Assembly (NCBI GenBank): GCA_035578155.1
Contig: JAPWDM010000035.1
Location: 1,675,001-1,739,000 of the forward strand
Direction: 5' to 3'
DNA from: Brachynemurus nebulosus
Lineage: Eukaryota; Arthropoda; Insecta; Neuroptera; Myrmeleontidae
DNA: 64,000 bases
Positions 52,491 through 63,499 of the stretch are shown in pieces (positions within the stretch are counted from its first letter, which is position 1; the number at the start of each line of letters is the position of its first letter). Made by a program: the position numbers and the translations under genes. The notes beneath the pieces were generated by a model, which was given only the letters and a program-made list of their open reading frames with translations, made no database searches and was not told where the DNA came from.

Positions 52491-52531
52491 TTTTTTTTTA
52501 TTTTATTTTATTTATTTTTTTTTTTTTTTTG

Positions 52532-52905
52532 AAAGAAAAAATATCTTTATAAAGGCCTTCCAGTTTACTATTTAAGGTCCTTTTTTAATATTTAAAACTA
52601 AAACATAAAGGCAATTAGCGGATAAACATGGGCAGGAATGCTCTCGTACGAATTGTGTTGGTTTTTTTTTCTGCTACCTGTTTTCGGCACAAAATTGAAA
52701 TTTACTGAGATACAGCCCTTAAATACTTAAAACCTTTTTTTAAAGCCTCGATCAGCCGAACACTCATCACCAGTTTTGAAACCAACAAAATGACAATTCG
52801 GTTGTAGACTTTCAATCACATTTCGCTTGTAAACATTCAATACCGAAGATGAAGGGGAAAATTCGACTACCGTGATGGGGCCCCGCTGCTCACGGCGTTT
52901 TTTAA
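52532..52905 (+). mobile_element. HINE-type element, 3' partial copy 4
   Basis: A direct repeat of the preceding partial copy, with the same left boundary (GAAAGAAAAAATATCTTTA). It ends GAAAATTCGACTA, hairpin, CGTTTTTT. Identical breakpoints in neighbouring copies fit tandem amplification rather than separate insertions. Confidence 0.75.
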
Positions 52906-52984
52906 ATATTTTTTCTAGATAGTTGTTTTGTTAGTTTTTGGACATTGAGGAAGCCGAAACCACTATCAGAAAAAATTTTTTTAA

Positions 52985-53179
52985 AAATTGACTTGGTACA
53001 AACCAATACTCAGCTGACTATATGTATAAACAGCCAATTTCATATACTTACATACTATATATGTATAAATAGCCAATTTCGTATACATACTGTATGTATA
53101 AATAGCCAATTGCGTATACATACTGTATGTATAAATAGCCAACTGGTTATACATACTGTATGTATAAATAGCCACATCC
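52985..53179 (-). repeat. Right terminal array of 33-bp repeats
   Basis: The reverse complement of the left array: five units reading TACATACTGTATGTATAAAT on the + strand, the innermost diverged. It ends in GCCACATCC against the 9-bp duplication. Inside the array, TTGACTTGGTACAAA and CAGCTGAC are mirrored at 48711-48743. Confidence 0.85.
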
Positions 53180-53512
53180 AATTTTTTACTAAGGTTTGAA
53201 GTTTTTTTCAAGGTCATTCAAAAAGCTTTCGCACCCCAAATGTGAAATTTTGAATAACGAATTGTATTATTTAAATGCCCAAAAAATAGTCATAAAAGGT
53301 CAATTGGTTTCATTAATTGGTCAGCAGCAGAAAATTTTTTTTAAGGGTTAAAATTTTTCAAGGTCATTTAAAAACTTTAGCACCTCAGATATGAAATTTC
53401 GACTGACCAAAGACATGATTTAAAAGGCCAGAAAATGGTCATAAAAGGTCAATTGGTTTGATTAATCGGTCAGCAATAGAAAATTTTTTATTAAGGTTTA
53501 ATATTTTTCAAG

Positions 53513-54787
53513 GTCACAATACTGTATCAGGATTAGATGTTAATTAGTGATGGGCATAATCGAATGAAAATTAATCGATCATTCGATTATTCAAATATCC
53601 CGAGATATCTCGAGATATACCTAATAAAATTATTTGATTATTTTTCATTCGAATCGGGAATAGTCGAGTGGGAATAATCGAATGATTTCAATAATCAATT
53701 ATTTTTAATCGAGTGATTTTAATAATCGATTAATCATTCGATTATTTTTATCAATTATTTTCATTCGATTATTTTTATCGATTATTTTCATTAAATTATT
53801 TTTATCAATTATTTTCATTCCATTATTTTTGTCGATTATTTCTATTCGATCATTTTTATCGACTATGTTTCATTCAATTATTATTATCAATTATTTTCTT
53901 TTGATTATTTCTAACAATTATTTATCGATTATTTTTGTCGGTTATGTTATTATATTCAATTATTGAGGTGGGATAAAAAATTAAATTTCAATTTTGTAAT
54001 TTTTCGGAATCCTTTTATTGTAATTTTTATTTTCAAATTCAAACCTGTAATAACTACAATGTTATTTACTTGTATGAACCATACAACCATAATCTACCTT
54101 TCAGTTCTTTTGTTTTTGTCTGGTTTATCATATTATCTTCAAAAATCTTTTTTTTTTTATAATATTAATGTCCATTAGAGATTGAACCAGTACTAATTAC
54201 AGTATTAGCGGTTTTTCCATTTTAATAGTCGGCATTTTAACACGTTGATGATCATAATCTATAATGACGGAACACCCCACTAACGCAATATTTTGACAAC
54301 TAATACACTTTATATATAGAATTGTTGACGTGGTACAGCGTTGTGTCTTAGTTAGTTAGGTTTTACTTGACGGTGCACATACAGCGCCCATGACCATTAA
54401 AGTATCAATAAGGAAGCACCCCTGCTAGTTTGTGCTATTCATTTTATGCAAAACATCGCCAATCATTGTTATCATAAAACCATTTTTTTAAATTTAAACT
54501 GGTGTCTGTTTTCAATAGGTATGACGACCCACTAAATAATTATTACCTGGTATTCAGTGGGATCACAAGAATCGAATTTGTTTTATCTCGAGATATTTTT
54601 AAAACTCTTCGAATAAAAAACAATCGAATGATTTAATACCTCGAGATATTCTTTTAAAATCATTCGAATGAAAAATAATCGAATAATTTTATTATATCTC
54701 GAGATATTTCAATAATCGAATGATCGATTTTTTAATTCGATTATGCCCATCACTAATTAATATCTAATCCTGATACAGTATTGTGAC
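53513..54787. repeat. Palindromic centre of the 8.3-kb element, with hAT-like ends
   Basis: Outer arms GTCACAATACTGTATCAGG and their mirror (53513; 54787) lead into TAGTGATGGGCATAATCGAA and its reverse complement TTCGATTATGCCCATCACTA. TAGTGATGGGC is a typical hAT terminus, but the flanks are mirror-symmetric, so no direct 8-bp duplication can be read. CTCGAGATAT palindromes lie inside both arms. The middle (about 54170-54540) looks unique. Confidence 0.7.
53630..53965 (+). repeat. Degenerate tandem repeat, TCGATTATTTT-type
   Basis: About 15 or more loosely spaced copies of an ATTATTTTTATCGATTATTT-like motif with changes between CGATT and CAATT. They lie only on the left side of the palindrome centre, so they expanded after the arms formed. 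Confidence 0.6.
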
Positions 54788-55733
54788 TTTGAAAAACATT
54801 AAACCTTAATAAAAAATTTTCTATTGCTGACCAACTAATCAAACCAGTTGACCTTTTATGACCATTTTCTGGCCTTTTAAATCATGTCTTTGGTCAGTGG
54901 AAATTTCACATTTGGGGTGCTAAAGTTTTTGAATAAACTTGAAAGGATTTAACCCTTAATAAAAAAATTTTCTATTGTTGACCAATTAATGAAACCAATT
55001 AACCTTTTATGACCATTTTCTGAGCTTTGAAATGATACAATTCGTCATTCAAAATTTCACGTTTGAGGTACGAAAGTTTTTTGGATGATCTTGAAAAAAC
55101 TTCAAACCTTAGCAAAAAATTTTATATTGCTGATCAATTAATCAAACAAGTTGACCTTTTATGACCATTTTCTGACCTCTTAAATGATGTAATTGGTTTT
55201 TCGAAATTTCACAACTGGGGTGCTAAAATTTCTGAAGGACCTTCAAATATTTTAACCCTTAATAAAAAATTTTCTATTGCTGACCAATTAATGAAACCAA
55301 TTAACCTTTTATGACCATTTTCTGACCTTTTAAGTCATGTAATTGGTCAATCGAAATTTCACATTTGGGGTGCTAATATCACGGAGCCACTACATTTACT
55401 ATTGAATTCAAAAGTATGTCAAACAAATCTTATCGGTAAAATGTTATTCCTTGTGCCTTTTTTCTAATAGGCCTTGTTTCTTTGCCTTTTTCCATTTGTA
55501 AGCCCAACTAGTTGCAATAATATTTTCTTTAAAAAAATATAACGAAAAACGCAATTTAAAAAGTGAAAATACTGGAAATTTTGTACAATATTCTTTCAAA
55601 TTTCTTAATACAAACATGGCTGAATATGCTTCAATTTTTTTAATTTTAAAGTCTAGGGTATTTTAGAAAGAGAAATATATATTGGAAATTTATATGCTAT
55701 TTTTAATACTTGTCTCTTTTCAACGTGTATTTA

Positions 55734-55933
55734 CAGGGCCGGCGAGAGATGTGACGGATCCCAGGCACAACAAAAAACTTTTTAAAAAACGTTACCCCAA
55801 GAATAAAATTGACAAGCAAAAAAAACCTCGTCTCACTTTCTCCGGGCCTCTAAGGAAGGCTGCCACCCCTCCCTCCTTTTAACCCGAGCCTTCGGGCAGA
55901 TGTCCCACCTGCCCTACCCTCTCGCCGGCTCTG
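55734..55933. mobile_element. hAT-type MITE in the GH31-like gene intron
   Basis: Ends CAGGGCCGGCGAGAG / CTCTCGCCGGCTCTG, flanked by TGTATTTA and TGTACGTA (six of eight bases equal). 200 bp; related by its ends to the element at 19763. It lies about 410 bp upstream of exon B. Confidence 0.75.
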
Positions 55934-56342
55934 TGTACGTAATATCTTTCATACGTAATATAAATTACTGGTCCTTTCATACTATGTATTGTTTATTACG
56001 TCTTTGTATTGAATGGATTCCTTCAAAAGTAGAGCTGTGCATCGTCGCAGTATTCAAATTCTTTTAGGAAGCAAACGATCATAAATATGTAGGCAAAGAT
56101 ATATACACATTTATTTCAGGACAGAAATGTTCAAAAAGAAAAGTCGGGTTTCCATACAGTCTTTGAAAAACAGTTAAGCTGATTCTTTTTTTAATCAAGT
56201 CAAAGTAAGTAATATTGGCAATATGTACTTACATATACACAAATAGATTTAATTTGTATTTAAAAAACCTTACTAGTTTTGTAAGAACATTTATATATAA
56301 TATTTATTACTTATATTACTTATTACAGCTATTGTATTTCAG

Positions 56343-56571
56343 AGAACTAGAAGGCACAGCCACAAATGTTACTAAAATATTAGCTGAGGCCAAAGAATTT
56401 TTCAAGAATGCGACGGATGCCGGTCTCCCTTACGAAACTGATTGTCTTGATGGGAATTTATTTTCTTTCATCATGAATACAACGTCAAGTGAAAATAAAC
56501 AAATAGAAACTTTCATTAAGCAGTCAAAAAAGGATCAGAATAAAAAATTTATTATGACTTTTTCACCGCAG
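56343..56571 (+). CDS. GH31 glucosidase-like gene, exon B: start of barrel
   Basis: The exon begins after the acceptor TATTTCAG and completes the Arg codon split in exon A, giving ...HVCR-ELEGT. It ends at CCG CAG|GTAGGT in phase 0. It encodes 76 further residues including KEFFKNATDAGLPYETDCLD, which aligns with the family stretch for the first barrel helix and strand (MxxxxIPxDVQxxDIDYM). The D-x-D-Y-M substrate-contact motif of active enzymes is not preserved: the protein reads E-T-D-C-L-D-G-N and is a few residues shorter here. The end (KFIMTFSPQ) matches the next barrel strand, usually Y-x-x-I-x-D-P-x-I, with the Asp-Pro changed to Ser-Pro. Three N-x-T sequons (NVT, NAT, NTT) fit a luminal protein. 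The unspliced reading frame runs on to a stop at 56649. Confidence 0.85.
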
Positions 56572-57402
56572 GTAGGTGCTACAAATATCAGTATGATTAT
56601 CAATGTGTATTATAATGTATCAGACTCCAATGTATCAGAACGAAAATGATTGGAAAAATCGACAATAATGCGTTATGGTTTCTTAAAATGATCCACAACG
56701 CGAAACTCATGTTGTGACACTTACAAAAACTTACTTAAAAAGTTCATAACTAGAAATTCCCGTCGTGATTTTCATAGTATTTGACCACCAAGTGGTCATT
56801 AAGAAAAATCATACCACCTGATAAAAAAAATCATAGTATGTAAAAGTTTCCCATATGGTGCGAATTTTATGAAAGAAGTGGTATATATTATATATTAGGG
56901 ACGTAATGAATATCCGTAACCGAAACGACCGGATATCCGAAATTATTAAATATTCGAAACTGAAACCGTATCCGAAATAAAAGTTTCGAATTTGTTTCGG
57001 ATAATGATAGACAATTTCCGGTAGATAATTGAATTTAAATTGAGAAGAGCTTTTGCTGCATGTATTTAATTTGATAGGGTTTCGTTGATTCGTGTTTGGC
57101 GTTCACTATTTTTTGGTAACATTTCTCCTCTTTCTTCTAAAAGAAAGTTCACTAAAAGCAATTATCCGTAACCTATCCGAAACATTATTCGATAATTTTA
57201 CATATCCGTAACCGAAACCAAAACCAGGGGCACACAGATTTGACATACATTAAAGTGTAAAAATTTTTATATTTAATTGGAGAAATAAAATGTTAAATAA
57301 TGTTGTTAAAAAAATATTTCAACTGCTGAGGGCAAACATGTTTATCAAAACATACTGATCTTTATACAATTGGTTTAAACTATGCTCACTCTATATTTTT
57401 AG
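56572..57402 (+). other. Second intron of the GH31-like gene
   Basis: A phase-0 intron, GT...AG. About 56890-57230 it holds a degenerate stretch in which ATCCGAAAC and its close variants recur in both orientations, with a run starting GGGACGTAATGAATATCCG. This looks like a decayed transposon; no clear ends or target duplication were found. Confidence 0.7.
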
Positions 57403-57684
57403 CTAGCTGAAAGTAAATCTGCTATATACGCAGATGCAATAAATTCTGAAATATTATATCGTAATCCTGATACGTGTAACAAAGTTTTAACTAGAAGCTA
57501 TCGAAATCGGACTGTTGCATATCCCAATTATGGCCATCAAAATGCTAAAAATTGGTTTAACAAGTATATAAACGATATACCAGCATTTCATTCCATCGAT
57601 GGACTAATTCTACGTGACACATGGCCGTTGTTTGAAAATTATACTGCTAATTTAACAACAATGGATTTTATTTATTTAAATGAG
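57403..57684 (+). CDS. GH31 glucosidase-like gene, exon C: nucleophile region, apparently inactive
   Basis: A 94-codon phase-0 exon lies between the acceptor TATTTTTAG and the donor GAG|GTGAGT. It aligns with the GH31 segment that ends in the catalytic nucleophile loop: YPNYGHQNAKNWF corresponds to the usual FPDFxxPxAxxWW, and DGLILRDTWPLF to DGLWIDMNEPSSF. In that register the nucleophile Asp is an Arg, with an Asp one place later, and Asn-Glu is Thr-Trp. The change is not explained by a frame error, since the frame is open on both sides and both splice sites are canonical. Three more sequons (NRT, NYT, NLT) are present. The acid/base half of the barrel and the C-terminal domains are not found in the remaining 6.3 kb, so the gene continues beyond the window. 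Inference: a conserved non-catalytic GH31 paralogue. Confidence 0.85.
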
Positions 57685-59914
57685 GTGAGTACCGTTCGTA
57701 TGCGTAATTTAATGTACCATCGGTTTTAAAGCTCCAGTGTCCTTTGAATTTAAAAGTTAGGGACTAACTTTCCATCACCTTACAATCTGTCTTTAATTAG
57801 TTAAGTTGATTCAGAGTTAGAAACTTAAATTCAGTGTATTCTTTCTCAACTATATTAATATTTAATTTATAGCCAATTATGGACACACTTTTGTATTATG
57901 TGGGTGATTTAATATACCTACACAACAAACTACCCACATAACAAAATTAGTAAAATATTTCAGAAAAATATTTTTTTTTTAGTTTACCATTGAAATTATC
58001 TATTGACTTTTTATTTCGGTTATCTCTTTGAATGCAATGATTTCGTACTTACAATTAGATTATTATTACACAAAATCAACACAAAAATCGTTACAAATTC
58101 GTCTGTTCATGAGCAACTGAATTATTTTCTTGTAATATTTACGCAAAAATTTTTCGAACTCGATGTATATGACACCAACAAAAATTAACGAACGACTTAA
58201 CGATACAAAATTGGTATTACGGAACGTTAAAATTGTAATTAAAAAAAAAAACTTTGAATAAAATTTTGACCTCTAAATAATTATGTTCATAAAGGAAAGG
58301 AAAAAGGAAAGTAAATAATTTTTTAACATATTAAATTTAGTGAACGTGCACTTTTCTGTGGAAAGCGAGTATCTAATTTTGCATAAAAAATATATGAAAT
58401 TGCTAATATTTGATTTGCTACGTTTTATTTGAGTTCAATTGGGTTTTGAGTACGTTAACTATAAAACTTGTCTGAATAATTTATGAGTAGATACCAATTT
58501 TCTTAACCTATCGTTAAATTTAATCATAATTTAGAAATTTAGAAGTTTATATCCAAATATTGAATAAATTATGGAAAATTAAGAACAACCAAATTAAATA
58601 TAAATTTAATTTAGGAAATTGATAATTATCGTCATATGTGATCCTATATGTGATCAATCTGCACAAATTCGTTCAGCATTTTGCTGAAAAAGGTTGCGAA
58701 ACGCTGATCCAAATAATATAAATTTTGATATCTTGCTTAACACTGGTTCTGATGGCAAAAATTATTAAATTTTTATATTAGTTAATGAACTCTTCTCCTA
58801 CTATGTTGTTAACTCGACAATTCCCAAGCCGCGATCTATCGACAAAATATTCTTATTTTGTGCTAGTTTTTATCTTTAGGTACTCAACATATAAAAAATA
58901 AATAATTGGAAAAAAAATACCCTTCAGTTCTTTTTTAAATGGCGTGTCAATTATAGGTCATACGAGCCGTTATTTTTAATATGAACTGATAAAACGGTAT
59001 GAAATTACCGGCAAAAAATCACTTTCATTATAAGCTTGATTCTTAAATAATAATTTGTTATAACAATATTAACCGTACCTACTTTTTAGACATTTTTATA
59101 ACAGCGAAAATACCACAAGATACACTCACGTGCAATAAAACAGCAAATCGTTTGAAACAACAGAATTAATTTGACAGTTAACATAACTTCAGTGTTGCCA
59201 AATTAAAACCATGAATACTACTAAGTATTAACATTATAGTCGTAACACATTTATTTTTAAAATTTGTTATATTGTCTGTAAAAAAAATCACAAATCACTG
59301 TCACCTAGAGGTGACACTGGGAATTCCCGAGTTAAAACAAATTTCACCATTATTTTGCACAAAAAATTCTAATTAAAGATGAAGAACTGTAAGAATACTT
59401 CAAATGAACTTTTAATGAACTGTAATGAACTTGTAACTGTAAGAATATCAAAAGTTAGCAAAAGTAAAAATCATCATGCAGCATAATAATTATGTCAGAC
59501 TCTGTACACATATATAAATATGTCATTCAATGCAGAAAGAACTGTCGGATATAAGACTGCAGGAGTGCAGGTTCTACTAGAAAAAGATTCTAGTTATTAT
59601 ATACGTTGCTTCAAGATAAGCAAATTATATTTATTGTTCCATCTTTATAACTTAAACTTTTAAAGCATTATTATATTAAAATTAAAAAAAAAAATTGTAA
59701 ATTGACTTGACTTGGTTAAAAATTCTATTTTCTAACCTCGTACATATTTCAAAAAATATGTAAATAGAAAAAATGATGAGAAAAAGATAAAAACACTACC
59801 AACCTTTTGCCAAAACATGTAGTATTGTCAAGAGACTTTTATTATTTACACTATTCTTGCCTCAGTTTTTTTCAACGATTTATTTTTTTTTTTTTCATTA
59901 CCTACATCATATGG
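57685..59914 (+). other. Probable intron downstream of exon C
   Basis: It follows the donor GAG|GTGAGT. No GH31 barrel motif (for example the G-H-W-x-G-D block) was found on the + strand here or in the rest of the window. The 58003-58188 frame lacks GH31 resemblance. Confidence 0.55.
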
Positions 59915-62609
59915 CCAGAGTCGGATTTACATAAAGACACTTCGGGCACGTGCCCCGAGGCCGCCGTACAAAAAGGCCCTCCACAAAATCGAATAAAATC
60001 TCAAAATTAAGAAGAGAATAGAAAGGATAAGCGCTTTTTCGTCTTTTTTTTTTTGCTCACCAACTCTGTTTTTCCGAAATTTTTCAAAAAATTATTCGGG
60101 GGCCTCTACTTGTAAAGTATTTAACGGCCACCATAATAGAAATGCCTCGGGGTCGTCTAGTCAACAAGTGCCACTTCATCAAAAACCTGTCTCACAGGTC
60201 CGAAATTTATGATTGTGGGCTCATTTGATTCGAAATATCTTTTATAAAAATAGTTCAGCTGGAAAAGTGGCGGACACAACATTTATAAACAATTAAGTTA
60301 ATAAACAATAATCGATTTTTTTGTTGCAAATATCTCAAAAATTATTCGAAATATCCGAAATCCGGACAAAGGTTCTTCAAGAGGAGAAAATTTCCTAAAA
60401 AAAGTCCTATCTCCCGAAGCTGTCCCATCAGTATTTATAATTTTAATTTAACCGCGAAAATAAGATTAGAAACGCGCGGCGCGCATTTTAAAATCTGACG
60501 GTAGTATAAACAAGAATTTAATCGATTAAAATACTAAGGAATAAAAAAAATCGGGTACTATCTAGACACAACTCAACAAATAATAATTGGTCGGCAAAAA
60601 ATTTTTCCCTCAATTTTTCGATTAACTTTGATTTTGTTAATTTATTAATTTTTGCCAGTTGAAAGTTAACATAAAACACCCAATAATTTTTAAACTAAAA
60701 ACCTGGAAATTTTTTCACTTCTTGCAGTTATCTTCTGAAAGCTTAGAAAAACTCCCCATTTGAAAAATTAAAAAATTTTAATTTTTCAATTTATTATTAA
60801 TAAACTATTGTAATAAAAAATTAAAAACATAAATAAAGCAATTAAAAAAAAATTTTTTTTCTACTCCTACTATTAAAAGTAATATTTTTTGCACGGCTAA
60901 CTATATGTAAAAATTAACAATTGCTCACACTGTGTGGAAATAGCCGTGGGAAATTATTTCGCATGGCTTAATATAATAAAAAAGTTGGCTATGTCTGATT
61001 TAATATATAATGTCATATGTAATTCTAAAAATATACATATGTAGATTATTTGTTATTGTTTCTATAGTTTCAAAGTATGCTTTGGCAAAAATGTGAACAT
61101 CTTACCACTGACATTATAAATTTAAAAAAATTTTACTACTTATTTAAATTTTCTTTTATTTATTTATGTTAAATTTTACGAAAAAAAATGTGGTCGTAGA
61201 AAAAGTATAGCGTAAAAAGTAAAGCTTATTTTTCACTCATATGAATTGTTGCACTCGCCCTGCTCATGTTGCACAAACTCATATTCGTGAGAAATAAGCC
61301 TCTTTTCCCACTTATTGTACAATATACTATTTATTCATTATTAACGTTTTCTTTCTTTTTGGCTATATGAAACATTACAATAATTTTTTAATATTTTTAA
61401 CTCTTATTGTTTAAATAATTGTTATAAACAAATGCATTGTTTATTTTCGAAAAATTTTTTTTGAGAATCTGTTCCTTGAAAAAAATTATAATTTAAAAAA
61501 AAAAACAAAAACGTTTCTTAAAAAAAATTTTTATTGCTATTGTTTTTTAAATCATGATTTTATCACGTTCTTTCATATTATAAGAAAATAAATTTTTTAC
61601 GTGAACGTGATAAATCATGATTTGAAAACAAATTGTTCCTTAGTATTAATATTTAGTGCCTAAAAATATTATTAATTTTTCAAAAATTATTAATTAATAA
61701 ATGCGTTTTTTAGCAATAAAAAAAATTTTAAGAAACAATTTTTTTTGTATATTATAATTTTTGTCAAGGAACAGATTCTCAAAAAAAATTTTTCGAAAAC
61801 TTTACAAACAATGCATTTGTCTATAATAATTATTTAAACAATAAGAGTTAAAAATATTAAATAAATATTGTAATGTTTCTTATAACCATAAAGAAATAAA
61901 ACGTTAAAAATGAACAAAAAAAATTTTTTAATTACTTTATTTATATTTTTAATTTTTTATTACCATAATTTATTGATAATAAATTGAAAAATAAAAATTT
62001 TTTAATTTTCCAAACGGGCATTTTTTCTAAAGCCTTTAGAAAATAACTCAAAGAAGTGAAAATACTCCAGGTTTTTAGTTTAAAAATTATTTTTTTTTTA
62101 TGTTAACTTTTAACTTGCAAAAATTAACTAATTAACAAAAGCAAAGTTAATCAGAAAATTGAGGGAAAAATTTTTTGCCGACGAATTATTGTTTGTTGAT
62201 GTGTCTAGAATCGATTAAAAAAAATTTTATTTATATCACTGTCAGATTTTAAAAATGGGTGCCGCGGGTTTTTAACCTTATTTTCCTTCACTGTTAAATT
62301 AAAATTATAAATATTGACGATACAGCTCTGGGATATAGGGCTGGTTTTAGAAAATTTTTTCCTCTTTAAGAATCTTTTTTCAGATTTCAGATATCTCAAA
62401 TAATTTTTAAGATATTTGCAAAAAAAATCGATTATTGTTTATTAACTTAATTGTTTATAAAATAATGTTGTCTCCAGCTGAACCATTTTTAAAAATGATA
62501 TTTCGAATCAAATGAGCTCACAGCATAATTTGCGGAGCTGTGAGAAAGGTTTTTGATGAAATGGCACTTGTTGACTAGACTAATCTCCACTGAGATAAAT
62601 CCGGCCCTG
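59915..62609. mobile_element. 2.7-kb palindromic element with hAT-like ends
   Basis: Ends CAGAGTCGGATTTACATA and AGATAAATCCGGCCCTG, flanked by CATATGGC and TATACGGT (five of eight equal, all differences transitions). Arms of over 1 kb mirror each other around 61.56 kb (TAAATCATGATTTTATCACG against CGTGATAAATCATGATTTG). The left arm carries extra sequence near 60880-61340 that contains a TTATTGTACAATATACTATT piece like the GCGCTC family. Confidence 0.7.
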
Positions 62610-62770
62610 TATACGGTGATACAATTTTTTAACGCACTAATGGTAGTTGTTTATTAAATGTAAAACATTTCCATAAAGATATGAATTTATTTAAAAAATG
62701 CGTACCTATATTGCACACATCACCAGTTTGTACACTATTTTATCGACAAACACGCCAGCTTTGGGCTTAA

Positions 62771-63434
62771 GGATGTCTGAGAGGTACAATAGGAGATAAA
62801 AGTACATAAATTTAGAAATTTGTGAATAATTGCGTTGTGTAACAAACTATTTAAGCAACTGTACTACAACTGCTTGTACAATACGTAAAACTATAGCTTT
62901 TACCATTAGCTGACTACAAGAGCTGAGTACATTCTGAGGATTTTTGGAAGGAATCTCAAAATGGTACGAGACGATTGAAAATTTAGTAAAATGTTCCTCA
63001 TTTAATACTGAGGCCCCTGTAAAAATTTCAAGCCGATTCACTAAGCCATTAAAAACTTATTTAATCTGTTCTGTCGAATTTCCATAAGAGTACCTACGTG
63101 TAAAATAACGATTTTTTTTTTAATAACTCTTTAATGGCTTAGTGAATCGGTTTGAAATTTTCACAGGGGTATTAGTATTTAATGAGGAACATTCTACTAA
63201 ATTTTTAATCGTCTCGTACAGTTTTGAGATTCCTCCCAAAAATCCTCAGAATGAACTCAGCCCTAGTAATCAGCTGAGAGCTTTAGTTTTATGTATTCTA
63301 CAAGCAGTTGTAGTGCTAGCTATTATTTAGCAAATATAACTATTTATTTACCTCATAGTTTGTTGCACAACCCAATTATTCAGGAATTTCTAATTTTATG
63401 TACTTTTATCTCCCATTGTACCTCCCAAGCATCC
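62771..63434. mobile_element. TTAA-flanked palindromic element
   Basis: GGATGTCTGAGAGGTACAAT and its mirror, each next to TTAA. Arms of about 290 bp around 63.09 kb share GCTTAGTGAATCGG and ACAAGCAGTTGTAGT. The frames on both arms are mirror copies of each other, not genes. Confidence 0.75.
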
Positions 63435-63499
63435 TTAAATGACAAAAGCTATTGTATTGTGCTGGATAATTTCACAGTAAGGCCCGATTTACATTAATG

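Larger units (their letters stand above)
47325..53179. mobile_element. Nested fold-back element with iterated 33-bp dyads and 9-bp TSD
   Basis: It interrupts the second repeat unit of the outer element. The ends are GGATGTGGCTATTTATAC and its reverse complement, flanked by the 9-bp direct repeat AATTTTTTA (47316-47324 and 53180-53188). Deleting it restores the unit, as judged from the mirror unit at about 55110-55130. Each terminal region holds several about 33-bp repeats, each with the near-perfect dyad ATACATACAGTATGTAT followed by CGCAATTGGC or a variant. The 1.1-kb left interior is itself palindromic, and a 4.2-kb HINE array fills the rest. MULE-like by TSD length; non-autonomous. Confidence 0.8.
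47050..55388. mobile_element. 8.3-kb palindromic element with 9-bp TSD (MULE-like)
   Basis: The ends are mirror images: left TGTTCCGCGATGTTAGCACC, right GGTGCTAATATCACGGAGCC. The 9-bp direct repeat ACTACATTT flanks both sides (47041-47049 and 55389-55397). Each arm is a series of about 150-165-bp units containing AAATGTGAAATTTCG and AAAATGGTCATAAAAGGTCA. The right arm has four units (54788-55388). The left arm has the same four in mirror order, but unit 2 is interrupted by the 47325-53179 element. The centre is 53513-54787. A 9-bp duplication with long inverted repeats fits the Mutator superfamily. No transposase seen; non-autonomous. Confidence 0.8.
42295..56342 (+). other. 14-kb intron of the GH31-like gene, built of nested transposons
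   Basis: The intron is bounded by CAG|GTACGA and TATTTCAG|A and joins a split Arg codon in frame. Most of it is accounted for by the elements listed separately: hAT pair 42498-43483, TA-flanked nest 43690-45861, small hAT 46355-46774, the 8.3-kb palindromic element 47050-55388 and hAT MITE 55734-55933. By contrast the following intron is 831 bp. Confidence 0.85.

Noticed and set aside
58003..58188. Possible further exon of the GH31-like gene
   Set aside because: No GH31 barrel resemblance, no ATG start, and the upstream AG reading frames close quickly.
62847..63330. Two similar 62-64-codon frames on opposite strands
   Set aside because: They are the same sequence on the two arms of a palindromic TTAA element, not paralogous genes.
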